DNA of 64,000 nt from Eumeta japonica (Eukaryota; Arthropoda; Insecta; Lepidoptera; Psychidae), in the NCBI GenBank assembly GCA_005406025.1, contig BGZK01000723.1, positions 1-64,000 of the forward strand, in the 5' to 3' direction. The notes under the pieces were generated by a model. It saw nothing but the letters and a program-made list of their open reading frames with translations. It did no database searches and was not told the origin of the DNA. Positions 12,089 to 23,659 of the stretch are shown in pieces; within the stretch, counting starts at the first letter, position 1; the number at the start of each line of letters is the position of its first letter. The translations under genes and the position numbers were made by a program.

Positions 12089-12305
12089 ATGCCTTAAGCG
12101 AGAGCGTAGGTATGCTTCTACTGTCGCTAATTACAGCTAATAGGTACTATATCAAGCTATGATTTTCAATACAGTTATTCCCAATCGATTAGTGATGAGA
12201 TTGAAAAAGAAATTAAGTTTAAAAGTTAAATAGTTTTTAGTTATCGTGATTACACGGGATTTTCAGGCGACAGTAGAAGCATACCTATGCTCCCGCTTAA
12301 GGCAT
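12089..12305. mobile_element. 217-bp MITE with 39-bp terminal inverted repeats
   Basis: The left end (12089-12127, starting ATGCCTTAAGCGAGAGCG) and the right end (12267-12305, ending CTCCCGCTTAAGGCAT) are inverted copies of 39 bp with two mismatches. The interior is AT-rich and non-coding. The high arm identity suggests recent spread or gene conversion. The target-site duplication is not obvious. The end word also occurs near 11747. Confidence 0.65.
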
Positions 12306-12734
12306 GCAAAAATCGAATATGGATAAAAATTAAAATATTGAGAAAAATGGCGCTAACTTAAACTAATTAAAGAAGAAATAATAACAGACAAACAACATTA
12401 TTGGCAAAGAAACACAAATAAATAATTCCTCATAACTAATCCTTACCCGGTTAATAAAAGACAAATATTCTAAAGAAATATATACAAAAACACAATTAAC
12501 ACAAAAAGGAATCCTTAACCTAAGTCCGTATACACAATTTAAATCATTTATATTTACACACATTTTACACATTATCAAATTTAATAAAATACTAAGGGCG
12601 CGGTTGTCCATAACTATAATAATGATTATTGAGAAATGTTCAATCGAAGTTGTTAACGCATACTACTTGGGATAAACTATCCGATCAGGCAGGTCCGAGT
12701 TCAATACGGGGGTCAGAGGACGAACAATTGAAGT

Positions 12735-13860
12735 TGGTAACGCATACTACTTGGGATAGACTATCCGATTAGAAAAGTCCGAGTTCAATAAGGGAGTCAA
12801 AAGACGAACAATCGAAGTTGGTAACGCACACTACTTGGGAGAGACTATCTGATTAGAAAGGTCTGAGTTCAATAAGGGAGTCAGAGGACGAACAATCGAA
12901 GTTGGTAACGCATACTATTTGGGATAGACTATCCGATTAGAAAAGTCCGAGTTCAATAAGGGAGTCAAAAGACGAACAATCGAAGTTGGTAACGCACACT
13001 ACTTGGGAGAGACTATCTGATTAGAAAGGTCTGAGTTCAATAAGGGAGTCAGAGGACGAACAATCGAAGTTGGTAACGCATACTATTTGGGATAGACTAT
13101 CCGATTAGAAAAGTCCGAGTTCAATAAGGGAGTCAAAAGACGAACAATCGAAGTTGGTAACGCACACTACTTGGGAGACTATCTGATTAGAAAGGTCTGA
13201 GTTCAATAAGGGAGTCAGAGGACGAACAATCGAAGTTGGTAACGCATACTATTTGGGATAGACTATCCGATTAGAAAAGTCCGAGTTCAATAAGGGAGTC
13301 AAAGACGAACAATCGAAGTTGGTAACACACTACTTGGGAGAGACTATCTGATTAGAAAGGTCTGAGTTCAATAAGGAGTCAGAGGACGAACAATCGAAGT
13401 TGGTAACGCATACTATTTGGGATAGACTATCCGATTAGAAAGTCCGAGTTCAATAAGGGAGTCAAAAGACGAACAATCGAAGTTGGTAACGCACACTACT
13501 TGGGAGAGACTATCTGATTAGAAAGGTCTGAGTTCAATAAGGGAGTCAGAGGACGAACAATCGAAGTTGGTAACGCATACTATTTGGGATAGACTATCCG
13601 ATTAGAAAAGTCCGAGTTCAATAAGGGAGTCAAAAGACGAACAATCGAAGTTGGTAACGCATACTACTTGGGATAGACTATTCGATTAGAAAAGTCCGAG
13701 TTCAATAAGGGAGTCAAAAAACGAACAATCGAAGTTGGTAACGCACACTACTTGGGAGAGACTATCTGATTAGAAAGGTCTGAGTTCAATAAGGGGGTCA
13801 GAGGACGAACAATCGAAGTTGGTAACGCATACTATTTGGGATAGACTATCCGATTAGAAA
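12735..13860. repeat. Dimeric (168-bp) higher-order repeat inside the array
   Basis: Two unit types alternate. Type A has TACTATTTGGGATAGAC, GATTAGAAAAGTCCGAG and GTCAAAAGACG. Type B has CACTACTTGGGAGAGAC, TATCTGATTAGAAAGGTC and GTCAGAGGACG. The B marker TATCTGA starts at 12846, 13014, 13180, 13345, 13511 and 13763, giving steps of 168, 166, 165, 166 and 252. Nearly every unit here carries the in-frame TAG, so this block is non-coding. It looks like expansion of a two-unit block by unequal exchange. Confidence 0.8.
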
Positions 13861-16229
13861 AGTCCGAGTTCAATAAGGGTCAAAGACGAACAATTGAAGT
13901 TGGTAACATACTACTTGGGATGAACTATCCGATTAGAAAGGTCTGAGTTCAATAAGGGGTCAGAGGACGAACAATGGAAGTTGGTAACGCATACTACTTG
14001 GAATATACTCTCCGATTAGAAAGGTCCGAGTTTAATAAGGGTCAGAGGACGAACAATCGAAGTTGGTAACGCATACTACTTGGGATAGACTATCCGATCA
14101 GGCAGGTCCGAGTTCAATAAGGGAGTCGGAGGACGAACAATCGAAGTTGGTAACGCATACTATTTGGGATAGACTATCCGATCAGACAGGTCCGACTTCA
14201 CTTAAGGAGTCGGAGGACGAACAATCGAAGTTGGTAACGCATACTACTTGGGATAGACTATCCGATTAGAAAAGTCCGAGTTCAATAAGGGAGTCAAAAG
14301 ACGAACAATTGAAGTTGGTAAAGCATACTACAGGATAGACTATCCGATTAGAAAAATCGAATTCAATAAAGAGTCAGAGACGAACAATCGAAGTCGGTAA
14401 CGCATACTACTTGAGATAGACTATCCGATTTGAAGGTCCGAGTTCAATAAGGAAGTCAGAGGGACGAACAATCGAAGTTGGTAACGTATACTACTTGGGA
14501 TAGACTACCCGATCAGGCAGGTCCGAGCACAATAAGGGGTCAGAGGACGAACAATCGAAGTTGGTAACGCATACTACTTGGGATAGACTATCCGATTTGA
14601 AAGGTCCGAGTTCAATAAGGAAGTCAGAGAGACGAACAATCAAGTTGGTAGCATATACTACTTGGGATAGACTACCCGATCAGGCAGGTCCGAACACTAA
14701 GGGGTCAAAGGACGAACAATCGAAGTTGATAACTTGCATACTACTTGAGATAGACTATCCGATCAGGTAGTCCAGAGTTCAATAAAGGAGTCGGAGGACG
14801 AACAATCGAAGTTGGTAACGCTACTACTTGGGATAGACTCTCGATTAGAAAGATCCGAGTTTAATAAGGGTCAGAGGACGAACAATCGAAGTTGGTAACG
14901 CATACTACTTGGGATAGACTATCCGATCAGGCAGGTCCGAGTTCAATAAGAGTCGGAGGACAAACAATCGAAGTTGGTAACGCATACTACTTGGGATAGA
15001 CTATCCGATCAGACAGGTCCGACTTCATAAGGAGTCGAGAGGACGAACAATCAAAGTTGGTAACGCATACTACTTGGGATAGACTATCCGATTCGAAAGG
15101 TACGAGTTCAATAAGGAGAGTCAGAGGACGAAAAATCGTAGTTTGTAACGCATACTACTTGGGATAGACTCTCCGATTAGAAGGTCCGAGTTTAATAGGA
15201 TCAGAGACGAACGATCGAAGTTGGTAACGCATACTACTTGGGATAGACTATCCGATCAGGCAGGTCCAAGTTCAATAAAGGAGTCGAAGGACGAACAATC
15301 GAAGTTGGTTACGCATACTACAGGATAGACTATCCGATTAGACAGGTCCGACTTCACATAAGGAGTCGGAGGACGAACAATCAAAGTTGGTAACGCATAC
15401 TACTTGGGATAGACTATCCGATCAGGCAGGTCCGAGTTCAATAAAGGAGTCGGAGGACGAACAATCGAAGTTGGTAACGCATACTATTTGGGATAGACTA
15501 TCCGATCAGGCAGGTCCGAGTTCAATAAGGGAGTCGGAGGACGAACAATCGAAGTTGGTAACGCATACTATTTGGGATAGACTATCCGATCAGAAAGGTC
15601 CGAGTTCAATAAGGAGTCGGAGGACGAACAATCGAAGTTGGTAACACATACTACTTGGGATAGACTATCCGATTAGAAAAGTCCGAGTTCAATAAGGAAG
15701 TCAAAAGACGAACAATTGAAGTTGGTAAAGCATACTACTTGGGATGAACTATCCGATTAGAAATCCGAGTTCAATAAAGAGTCAGAGGACGAACAATCGA
15801 AGTCGGTAACGCATACTACTTGAGATAGACTATCCGATTTGAAGGTCCGAGTTCAATAGGAAGTCAGAGGACGAACAATCGAAGTTGGTAACGCATACTA
15901 CTTGGGATAGACTACCCGATCAGAAGGGTCCGAGAGCACAATAAGGGTCAGAGGACGAACAATCGAAGTTGGTAGCACATACTACTTGGGATAGACTATC
16001 CGATTTGAAAGGTCCGAGTTCAATAAGGAGTCAGAGACGAACAATCGAAGTTGGTAACGTATACTACTTGGGATACTACCCGATCAGAGTCCGAACACAA
16101 TAAGGGGTCAGAGGACGAACAATCGAAGTTGATAACGCATAAGATAGACTATCCGATCAGACAGGTCCGAGTTCAATAAGGGGTCGGAGGACAGACAATC
16201 GAAGTTGGTAACGCATACTACTTGGGATA

Positions 16230-19200
16230 GACTATCCGATTAGAAAAGTCCAGGGTTCAATAAGAGTCAAAAGACGAACAATTGAAGTTGGTAAAACATA
16301 CTACTTGGGATAGACTATCCGATTAGAAAAATCGAATTCAATAAAGAGAGTCAGAGGACGAACAATCGAAGTCGGTAACGCATACTTGAGATAGACTATC
16401 CGATTTGAAAGGTCCGAGTTCAATAAAAGTCAGAGGACGAACAATCGAAGTTGGTAACGCACTTGGGATGACTACCCGATCAGGCAGGTCCGAGCACAAT
16501 AAGGGGGTCAGAGGACGAACAATCGAAGTTGGTAACGCATACTACTTGGGATAGACTATCCGATTTGAAAGGTCCGAGTTCAATAAGGAAGTCAGAGGAC
16601 GAACAATCGAAGTTGGTAACGTATACTACTTGGGATAGACTACCCGATCAGGCAGGTCCGAACACAATAAGGGGGTCAGAGGACGAACAATCGAAGTTGA
16701 TAACGCATACTACTTGAGATAGACTATCCGATCAGGCAGGTCCGAGTTCAATAAAGGAGTCGGAGGACGAACAATCGAAGTTGGTAACGCATACTACTTG
16801 GGATAGACTATCCGATCAGGCAGGTCCGAGTTCAATAAAGGAGTCGGAGGACGAACAATCGAAGTTGGTAACGCATACTACTTGGGATAGACCATCCGAT
16901 CAGGCAGGTCCGAGTTCAATAAAGGAGTCGGAGGACGAACAATCGAAGTTGGTAACGCATACTACTTGGGATAGACTCTCCGATTAGAAAGGTCCGAGTT
17001 TAATAAGGGTCGAGGACGAACAATCGAAGTTGGTAACGCATACTACTTGGGATAGACTATCCGATCAGGCAGGTCCGAGTTCAATAAGGGAGTCGGAGGA
17101 CAAACAATCGAAGTTGGTAACGCATACTACTTGGGATAGACTATCCGATCAGACAGGTCCGACTTCACTTAAGGAGTCGGAGGACGAACAATCGAAGTTG
17201 GTAACGCATACTACTTGGGATAGACTATCCGATTCGAAAGGTACGAGTTCAATAAGGGAGTCAGAGGACGAAAAATCGTAGTTTGTAACGCATACTACTT
17301 GGGATAGACTCTCCGATTAGAAAGGTCCGAGTTTAATAAGGATCAGAAGACGAACGATCGAAGTTGGTAACGCATACTACTTGGGATAGACTATCCGATC
17401 AGGCAGGTCCGAGTTCAATAAAGAGTCGAAGGACGAACAATCGAAGTTGGTTACGCATACTACTTGGGATAGACTATCCGATCAGACAGGTCCGAGTTCA
17501 ATAAAGGAGTCGAAGGACGAACAATCGAAGGTTGGTTACGCATACTACTTGGGATAGACTATCCGATCAGACAGGTCCGACTTCACTAAGGAGTCGGAGG
17601 ACGAACAATCAAAGTTGAACGCATACTACTTGGGATAGACTATCCGATCAGAAAGGTCCGAGTTCAATAAGGAGTCGGAGGGACGAAAAATCGAAGTTTG
17701 TAACGCATACTACTTGGGATAGACTATTCGATTAGAAAATCCGAGTTCAATACGGAGTCGGAGGACGAACAATCGAAGTTGTAACGCATACTACTTGAGA
17801 TAGACTATCCGATCAGGCAGGTCCGAGCTTCAATAAAGGAGTCGGAGGACGAACAATCGAAGTTGGTAACGCATACTACTTGGGATAGACTATCCGATTA
17901 GAAAAGTCCGAGTTCAATAAGGGAGTCAAAAGACGAACAATTGAAGTTGGTAAAGCATACTACTTGGGATAGACTATCCGATTAGAAAAATCCGAATTCA
18001 ATAAGAGAGTCAGAGGACGAACAATCGAAGTCGGTAACGCATACTACTTGAGATAGACTATCCGATTTGAAAGGTCCGAGTTCAATAAGGAAGTCAGAGG
18101 ACGAACAATCGAAGTTGGTAACGTATACTACTTGGGATAGACTACCCGATCAGGCAGGTCCGAGCACAATAAGGGGGTCAGAGGACGAACAATCGAAGTT
18201 GGTAACGCATACTACTTGGGATAGACTATCCGATTTGAAAGGTCCGAGTTCAATAAGGAAGTCAGAGGACGAACAATCGAAGTTGGTAACGTATACTACT
18301 TGGGATAGACTACCCGATCAGGCAGGTCCGAACACAATAAGGGGGTCAGAGGACGAACAATCGAAGTTGATAGCACGTACTACTTGAGATAGACTATCCG
18401 ATCAGGCAGGTCCGAGTTCAATAAAGGAGTCGGAGGACGAACAATCGAAGTTGGTAGCATACTACTTGGGATAGACTATCCGATCAGGCAGGTCCGAGTT
18501 CAATAAAGGAGTCGGAGGACGAACAATCGAAGTTGGTAACGCATACTACTTGGGATAGACCATCCGATCAGGCAGGTCCGAGTTCAATAAAGGAGTCGGA
18601 GGACGAACAATCGAAGTTGGTAACGCATACTACTTGGGATAGACTCTCCGATTAGAAAGGTCCGAGTTTAATAAGGGTCAGAGGACGAACAATCGAAGTT
18701 GGTAGCATACTACTTGGGATAGACTATCCCGATCAGGCAGGTCCGAGTTCAATAAGGAGTCGGAGGACAAACAATCGAAGTTGGTAACGCATACTACTTG
18801 GGATAGACTATCCGATCAGACAGGTCCGACTTCACTTAAGGAGTCGGAGGACGAACAATCGAAGTTGGTAACGCATACTACTTGGGATAGACTATCCGAT
18901 TCGAAAGGTACGAGTTCAATAAGGGAGTCAGAGGACGAAAAATCGTAGTTTGTAACGCATACTACTTGGGATAGACTCTCCGATTAGAAAGGTCCGAGTT
19001 TAATAAGGATCAGAAGACGAACGATCGAAGTTGGTAACGCATACTACTTGGGATAGACTATCCGATCAGGCAGGTCCGAGTTCAATAAAGGAGTCGAAGG
19101 ACGAACAATCGAAGTTGGTTACGCATACTACTTGGGATAGACTATCCGATCAGACAGGTCCGACTTCACTTAAGGAGTCGGAGGACGAACAATCAAAGTT

Positions 19201-19320
19201 GGTAACGCATACTACTTGGGATAGGCTATCCGATTCGAAAGGTCCGAGTTTAATAAGAGAGTCAGAGGACGAAAAATCGTAGTTTGTAACGCATACTACT
19301 TGGGATAGACTATTCGATTA
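16230..19320. repeat. Segmental tandem duplication of about 1.67 kb inside the array
   Basis: Rare unit variants recur at a constant offset. ACCATCCG occurs at 16891 and 18559 (offset 1668); AAAAATCGTA at 17271 and 18938 (offset 1667); AGAAAAGTCC followed by an AATTGAAG unit at about 16240 and 17905. This is about 20 units copied as a block with near-identical variant order. Weaker echoes of the same order reach back to about 14.06-15.4 kb (AAAAATCGTA also at 15131). Confidence 0.7.
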
Positions 19321-19644
19321 GAAAAATCCGAGTTCAATACGGGAGTCAGAGGAGGAACAATAGAAGTTGTTAACGCATACTACTTGGGATAGAATGTCCG
19401 ATCATGCAGATCCGAGTTTAATAATAACGAATGTAGGGCTTTTTAGCGTAAAGTACCTCAGTGCTTATTGTTTTTTAACAGGGCATGAAAGATAATGGGC
19501 AGAAAAAAGAGAGGGATAGACGTAATTCACAGAATTAGTAAGTTAAAGGGACAACGTAGGCCAATATCGTATATGTATTGTGGAAATCGTTGTGCAAAGT
19601 GCTCCTAAATGTGCTAGTATGTCTAGTATGAGCTTTACTCAGTT

Positions 19645-19712
<68 letters not shown>
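19645..19712. repeat. (CA)10(TA)24 compound microsatellite
   Basis: Ten CA units at 19645-19664 pass directly into 24 TA units at 19665-19712. It lies between the satellite array and the mariner remnant. Confidence 0.95.
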
Positions 19713-19714
<2 letters not shown>

Positions 19715-19799
19715 TTATATTCTTTTTCTTCTTCAAAAGAAATGAATTTAAAAAAAATTGTGTCGTTTATAGGTCTAATACAATATCGACAAGATTAGT

Positions 19800-20500
19800 A
19801 CAAAACCGGTTCAAGCGTTTTCAGTCCGGCGTGTTATGGATAAGAGAGCTGGGGATTGATCACAAAAACAGTTTCGCCTCATTTGAAAAAAGCTGGTTAT
19901 ACAAAAAAGCTCAATAATACTTGGGTCCCATACGAGCACAGTAAAAAAATGTAATGAATCGTGTACTCATTTGCGGTTCCCCGAGAAACGTAATAAAACT
20001 CAATCGTTTTAGAAAATATTGATGACCGGTGATGAAAAATGGAATACCTGTGACGTGAAAGTGCAAAAAATATGACGGTCAAAAGACAAGAAAGATTCAC
20101 TTATTCATTATGTGCCTTTACCGCCGGGCAAAACCATCGATTCAGATCTTTACTACTAACAGCTGATGAGACTGAAGCAAGAAGTTGAGAAGAAACAGCC
20201 GGAATCGATCAACAGAAAGGGTGTCGTTTTTCACCATGATAACGCCAGACCATACATATATTTAGTCACTCAGGAAATATTGAGAGAGTTTGGTCGGGAA
20301 GTGTTAATACATCCACCATATAGCCTTGATCTTGTACCCTCAGATTTTCACCTACATGGGTTTCTTCAGAATTCATTAGGTAGTGTTAGGGTAACTTCAA
20401 CAGCGGACTGTCAAAGCTTCAAAACTACTTGTCGCAATTTTTTCGTTAGAAGTTCTGAAATTTCCACATCATATACAGACATAATAATGAAATGAAATAT
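19800..20500 (+). pseudogene. Decayed mariner transposase (D34D)
   Basis: Mariner transposases cut and paste their own element at TA sites. Fragments in order: HLKKAGYTKKLN near 19885 (end of the DNA-binding half), TGDEKW at about 20028-20045 with the first catalytic Asp, PLPPGKTIDSDLYY at about 20116-20157 followed by an in-frame TAA, then KGVVFHHDNARP from about 20218 and PPYSLDLVPSD near 20312. There are 34 residues between the Asp of HDNAR and the Asp of VPSD, the mariner signature. All three catalytic Asp codons survive, but several frameshifts, at least one internal stop and an incomplete N-terminus make it inactive. The open part from about 20166 to 20495 is the C-terminal half. Confidence 0.88.
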
Positions 20501-20945
20501 GATGAAAATTTTTCTTGGATTTGTGTACGAAACACGTAAATACTTCATTACATATCATGACATATTATATATACATTTAACAATAACCAATTTTTAGTTT
20601 TTTAAAACGAATTCTCTTTAAGATTAGACTTTGTTGTTAAACAGCATAAATACGCATTGATTGAAATGGAAAAGTTTTATTTTAATTTAACCTCCATAGA
20701 CAAAACAACATTCAAGTACGCATATAAATTGCACGACAATAAATTATTAATAGTACCTAATATTATGATATTCGTTACGTACATCGTCATTCACATACGA
20801 CTTTTATATACTCGTGGTTTTATTCCTACACATTCAATACTTTACAAATAATCTCCATCTCTGTCCGCGGTAAAGAAATATGAATCGATAACATCGCTCA
20901 TAGAAGCCAAAGCAAATGTTAATTATCGTTTGTCATAACAAAGGT
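20501..20945. other. AT-rich spacer
   Basis: May contain the 3' flank of the mariner copy. No TIR pair was identified, and the 64-codon frame at 20657-20851 has no recognisable content. Confidence 0.4.
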
Positions 20946-20949
20946 TGTG

Positions 20950-21137
20950 TTTAAACGCGCCGCAAGGCAGTCCGTCCGGCGCGCCCGGCCCGCCAGCACC
21001 GCTCTGGGCGTGATCCGCTGCGCGCGACCTGCTGAAGTAAATATACAACGCTTGCAAACTGACGTGGATGCTGGAAGTTAGTGCAAATAAGTTGGTGTGT
21101 GTAGTGATAAACTGACATTATATAAAAAGAGGTAAGT
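20950..21137 (+). promoter_or_regulatory. CpG-rich promoter-like patch with splice donor
   Basis: A CpG-dense stretch (20955-21030, with CGGCGCGCCCGGCCCGCC) is followed by about 100 bp of mixed composition ending in GAG|GTAAGT (GT at 21132-21133), a consensus splice donor followed by a T-rich run. This is the arrangement of an untranslated first exon. No long frame crosses it on the plus strand. A TATATAAAAA string at about 21117 could instead be a TATA box with a start site further right. The minus 88-codon frame at 20951-21217 is not supported by any motif. Confidence 0.3.
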
Positions 21138-22319
21138 TTTTTCCTGCTTGTATGTCGTTCGATGGTAAAGAATAAACTGCTCTTTGTATTTTCGTAAATA
21201 TATTGTGCATTATTCATATTTTATCAATTTAAAATGTTTATTACTTTATGAATTTGGCGTACGCTTATAAATTAAATTATTTAATATCATATTTTTAAAA
21301 CACAAGTGCAATCAGTAATAACATATTTGAACTGATTGATTTTTCATTTTACAAACTTATTAAAATACTGTTATGTTTTAATAAATAACATATTGGTCAT
21401 ATCAAAAAACTTGTATACCTTGTATTAGCGGCTTACCTTATTTGCATTTGTAATTTGCTGTTATTTTTAAGACGTTCAAAGAACAACATGCATAGATAAT
21501 AAAGCTAACGTGATTTGTTTACGAACGTATTTTTGTTTTTCGAGGTGAATATTTTCAAATTTTTTTCTAACAAATTCGCAATGCTAAAAACTATACGTTT
21601 GCAGTATGAGTATCATTATAATTTTTTTTAATGTGAATTAAGCTAATTTCCCTCGGGCGGCTTAGCATAATTAATTCGCAAATCGAGTGCGGATTTGGGG
21701 GTCGGAGACTGCTCATTATCTGCTCCGTGACATAATAAACGTGAAATTTATACTGCGGGATGAGTTTTCGTTTTGACATTTTTTTTAATTGGTACGTCCA
21801 CGTTAAGTCTAATTTTTTGATAACAGAATTATAACAGCTAATCGCAGTACTCATTTTAAAATGCAATTAAAAAGAATAATGATAGCGTTCTTAGACGATC
21901 TTTTTTTATAGAAAGCATTAATTCTTTCTTAGAAATAAGATTTTTTTTTCACTAAATCTTCGAAAGTTTGAAATTATTACGGATCGTAAAAAGTTTGTTA
22001 TAATAATAGGCAACACTCAATTTCTTTTTTTTTCCATTTGTATTACTTATCAAAAATAAAAATGTATCAGGAACAAAACATTATGGATGCAAGTTAACTT
22101 CCATTAATTTACGACGTTTGATACAGTTAGTGATATGATGTAATTCAAAAGCTGACTAGAATGAGGAATGCGTTACAGAGTGGTGTGTAACAACACTTTC
22201 GCTGTTTCTGTCGAGAGAATTTCAATTACGGACTACGTGCCACGAAACACCATATGGAATTTATTATTTCCTTGTAGTAGGAAGGGATGGACTATACATC
22301 TGTACAAAGGTAACAATCT
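21138..22319. other. AT-rich spacer
   Basis: No gene recognised. Minus frame 21591-21866 (91 codons) and plus frame 22168-22482 (104 codons, running through the hairpins) have no recognisable features. Confidence 0.4.
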
Positions 22320-22399
22320 GATTAAAAAAAATACAAAGAAGAGTTTCTTAACTCTTCTTTGTATTTTTTTTAATCATCGAGACGCTCTTGCGTCTCGAT
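22320..22399. repeat. Twin perfect hairpins sharing a TCTT loop
   Basis: First hairpin: arms 22320-22345 and 22350-22375, 26 bp with no mismatch, loop TCTT. Second hairpin directly adjoining: arms 22376-22385 (ATCGAGACGC) and 22390-22399 (GCGTCTCGAT), loop again TCTT. Nothing suggests a transposon: there are no flanking duplications or second copies in the window. Local template switching, or a fold-back artefact of sequencing, could make such a structure. Confidence 0.9.
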
Positions 22400-23160
22400 T
22401 TCACGCAGAGAGGGTTCCGTATTACAAAACTCCACATTACCTGTTACATTCTTTTTTATGTCTGACTCAAATTTGTTTGTAAGCTCCCATTGTAACCAAT
22501 TAAATTGGATATGTTAGTTGTTTGTGAATTAAATAATATGTTTTATACACATTTTCTTTTCACGAACATGTTTATTCTTCGTGAGAACTTAAAATATTAT
22601 GGTTTTTTTTGGGTTTTTCTGTAAGCTATGAGCAAAATCTTACATTTTGAAAATGTTGTAAATAATCATAAAATGTCAAAGTTTGGAAATAAATATATTT
22701 ATTTCGGAAATAAATATATTTAAATAAATATACTACGATATTTACAACTTGTATTTGAATATAAATATAGTTTTTTTTATTATTCTTTAAATCTAATATT
22801 AATCTAGTATTATATCAAAACATGCATTAGAGTTTTACGTTACAAATATGTTATATGTAATTAGTTACATGTTGTATTGGACAATTTATTTTAATTATCT
22901 AATCATTCTCTCAAAATCAATTCTCAAAATTACATTTGATCAGTCCGTAATTAAATCATTTAGTTCTAGTGAATGTACCAAAGTCCAACCTTTTTGTTCA
23001 TTCAGTTCGTCTAGAGACAAGGTCTTTTAATCGCACGTACGGAACATTTAAAAGGGACAAAAGGCTATAACTTGCCGATAATATTGTCTAATTTCTAGAA
23101 AGTTTCAATAACCATGAGACGTAATTGAAATCTAAATCTGACATTTTTAGCAGCGATAGG
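22400..23160. other. AT-rich spacer with a short local duplication
   Basis: GGAAATAAATATATTTA occurs twice at about 22685-22725. No gene recognised. Confidence 0.45.
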
Positions 23161-23340
23161 CCATTGTGCGCGTGCGCATTACGTGATAAATCCATAGAGA
23201 TACAGACAATGGATCGAAAATCACCCACGGCCCGGCGCTGCGCGAGATCGAAGAGTTCTCAACGAACGCGGAACTTTATTCCCTGCTTATGTCATCGTCA
23301 TTGTGTTTCGTTTGTGTGCGCCTTGACGCATGCGCTACTC
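23160..23340. promoter_or_regulatory. Patch with two NRF1/EWG-like sites
   Basis: TGCGCGTGCGCA at 23167-23178 and GCATGCGC at 23328-23335 resemble the TGCGCATGCGCA site bound by NRF1 (erect wing in flies), which often lies near transcription starts. The sequence between is GC-richer than the flanks. The 105-codon plus frame at 23125-23442 shows no domain. No start site can be placed, so this is a possible promoter or enhancer only. Confidence 0.25.
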
Positions 23341-23659
23341 TTTTTTTTTTTTCTTCTTCGAATTAATAGTATAATTATTTTCATGCAGCGAACGTTGCCA
23401 GAATTAAAATTAATGTTCTCTAGTTATTTGTTTAGTAGATAATGTATCCATTGAAATTATCCTAACGGACAAACGTAAATAAAGTGACACATTTAATTTA
23501 TCATATTGTGCCGCTATTCTTGAGACAAGAAACGTACAAGTTATCGACAGTAGTTGTGAAGATAGATCATTTTCATATTTCTTATTCCGTGTTCTCGGGG
23601 ATATATTTGTTCGTAGGTAGTGCTCGCAGCGTCAGTACAATGCGCACAGGATAAACTCC

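Larger units (their letters stand above)
12641..19423. repeat. 84-bp tandem satellite array, about 81 units
   Basis: A head-to-tail array whose unit runs CAATCGAAGTTGGTAACGCA - TACTACTTGGGATAGACT - ATCCGATCAGGCAGGTCC - GAGTTCAATAAGGGAGTC - GGAGGACGAA (84 bp, about 49% GC, well above the flanks). With 84 being a multiple of three, one frame runs through successive units as a 28-residue repeat (KLVTHTTWDRLSDQAG then PSSIRESEDEQS). No ATG occurs in the unit; runs stay open for at most a few units and break at CAG-to-TAG (GATTAG), TGG-to-TGA (TTGAGAT) and many 1-10 base indels. The other five frames contain stops in every consensus unit. Variants change amino acids freely (QA, QT, LK, SK), so no coding constraint is visible. 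It is best called a satellite, possibly derived from coding sequence. It is not a CRISPR array, because there are no spacers. Confidence 0.93.

Noticed and set aside
12641..19423. CRISPR array or coding gene with repeats
   Set aside because: There are no unique spacers between repeats; and the open frame is broken by stops and indels in most units, with no ATG.
19580..19798. 72-codon frame across the microsatellite
   Set aside because: It is a read-through of CA/TA repeats (HTHTHIYIYIY).
22320..22399. Bacterial-type terminator
   Set aside because: The window is animal DNA; hairpins followed by T-runs have no such meaning here.
22168..22482. 104-codon plus frame
   Set aside because: It reads straight through two perfect hairpins, so its openness is incidental.
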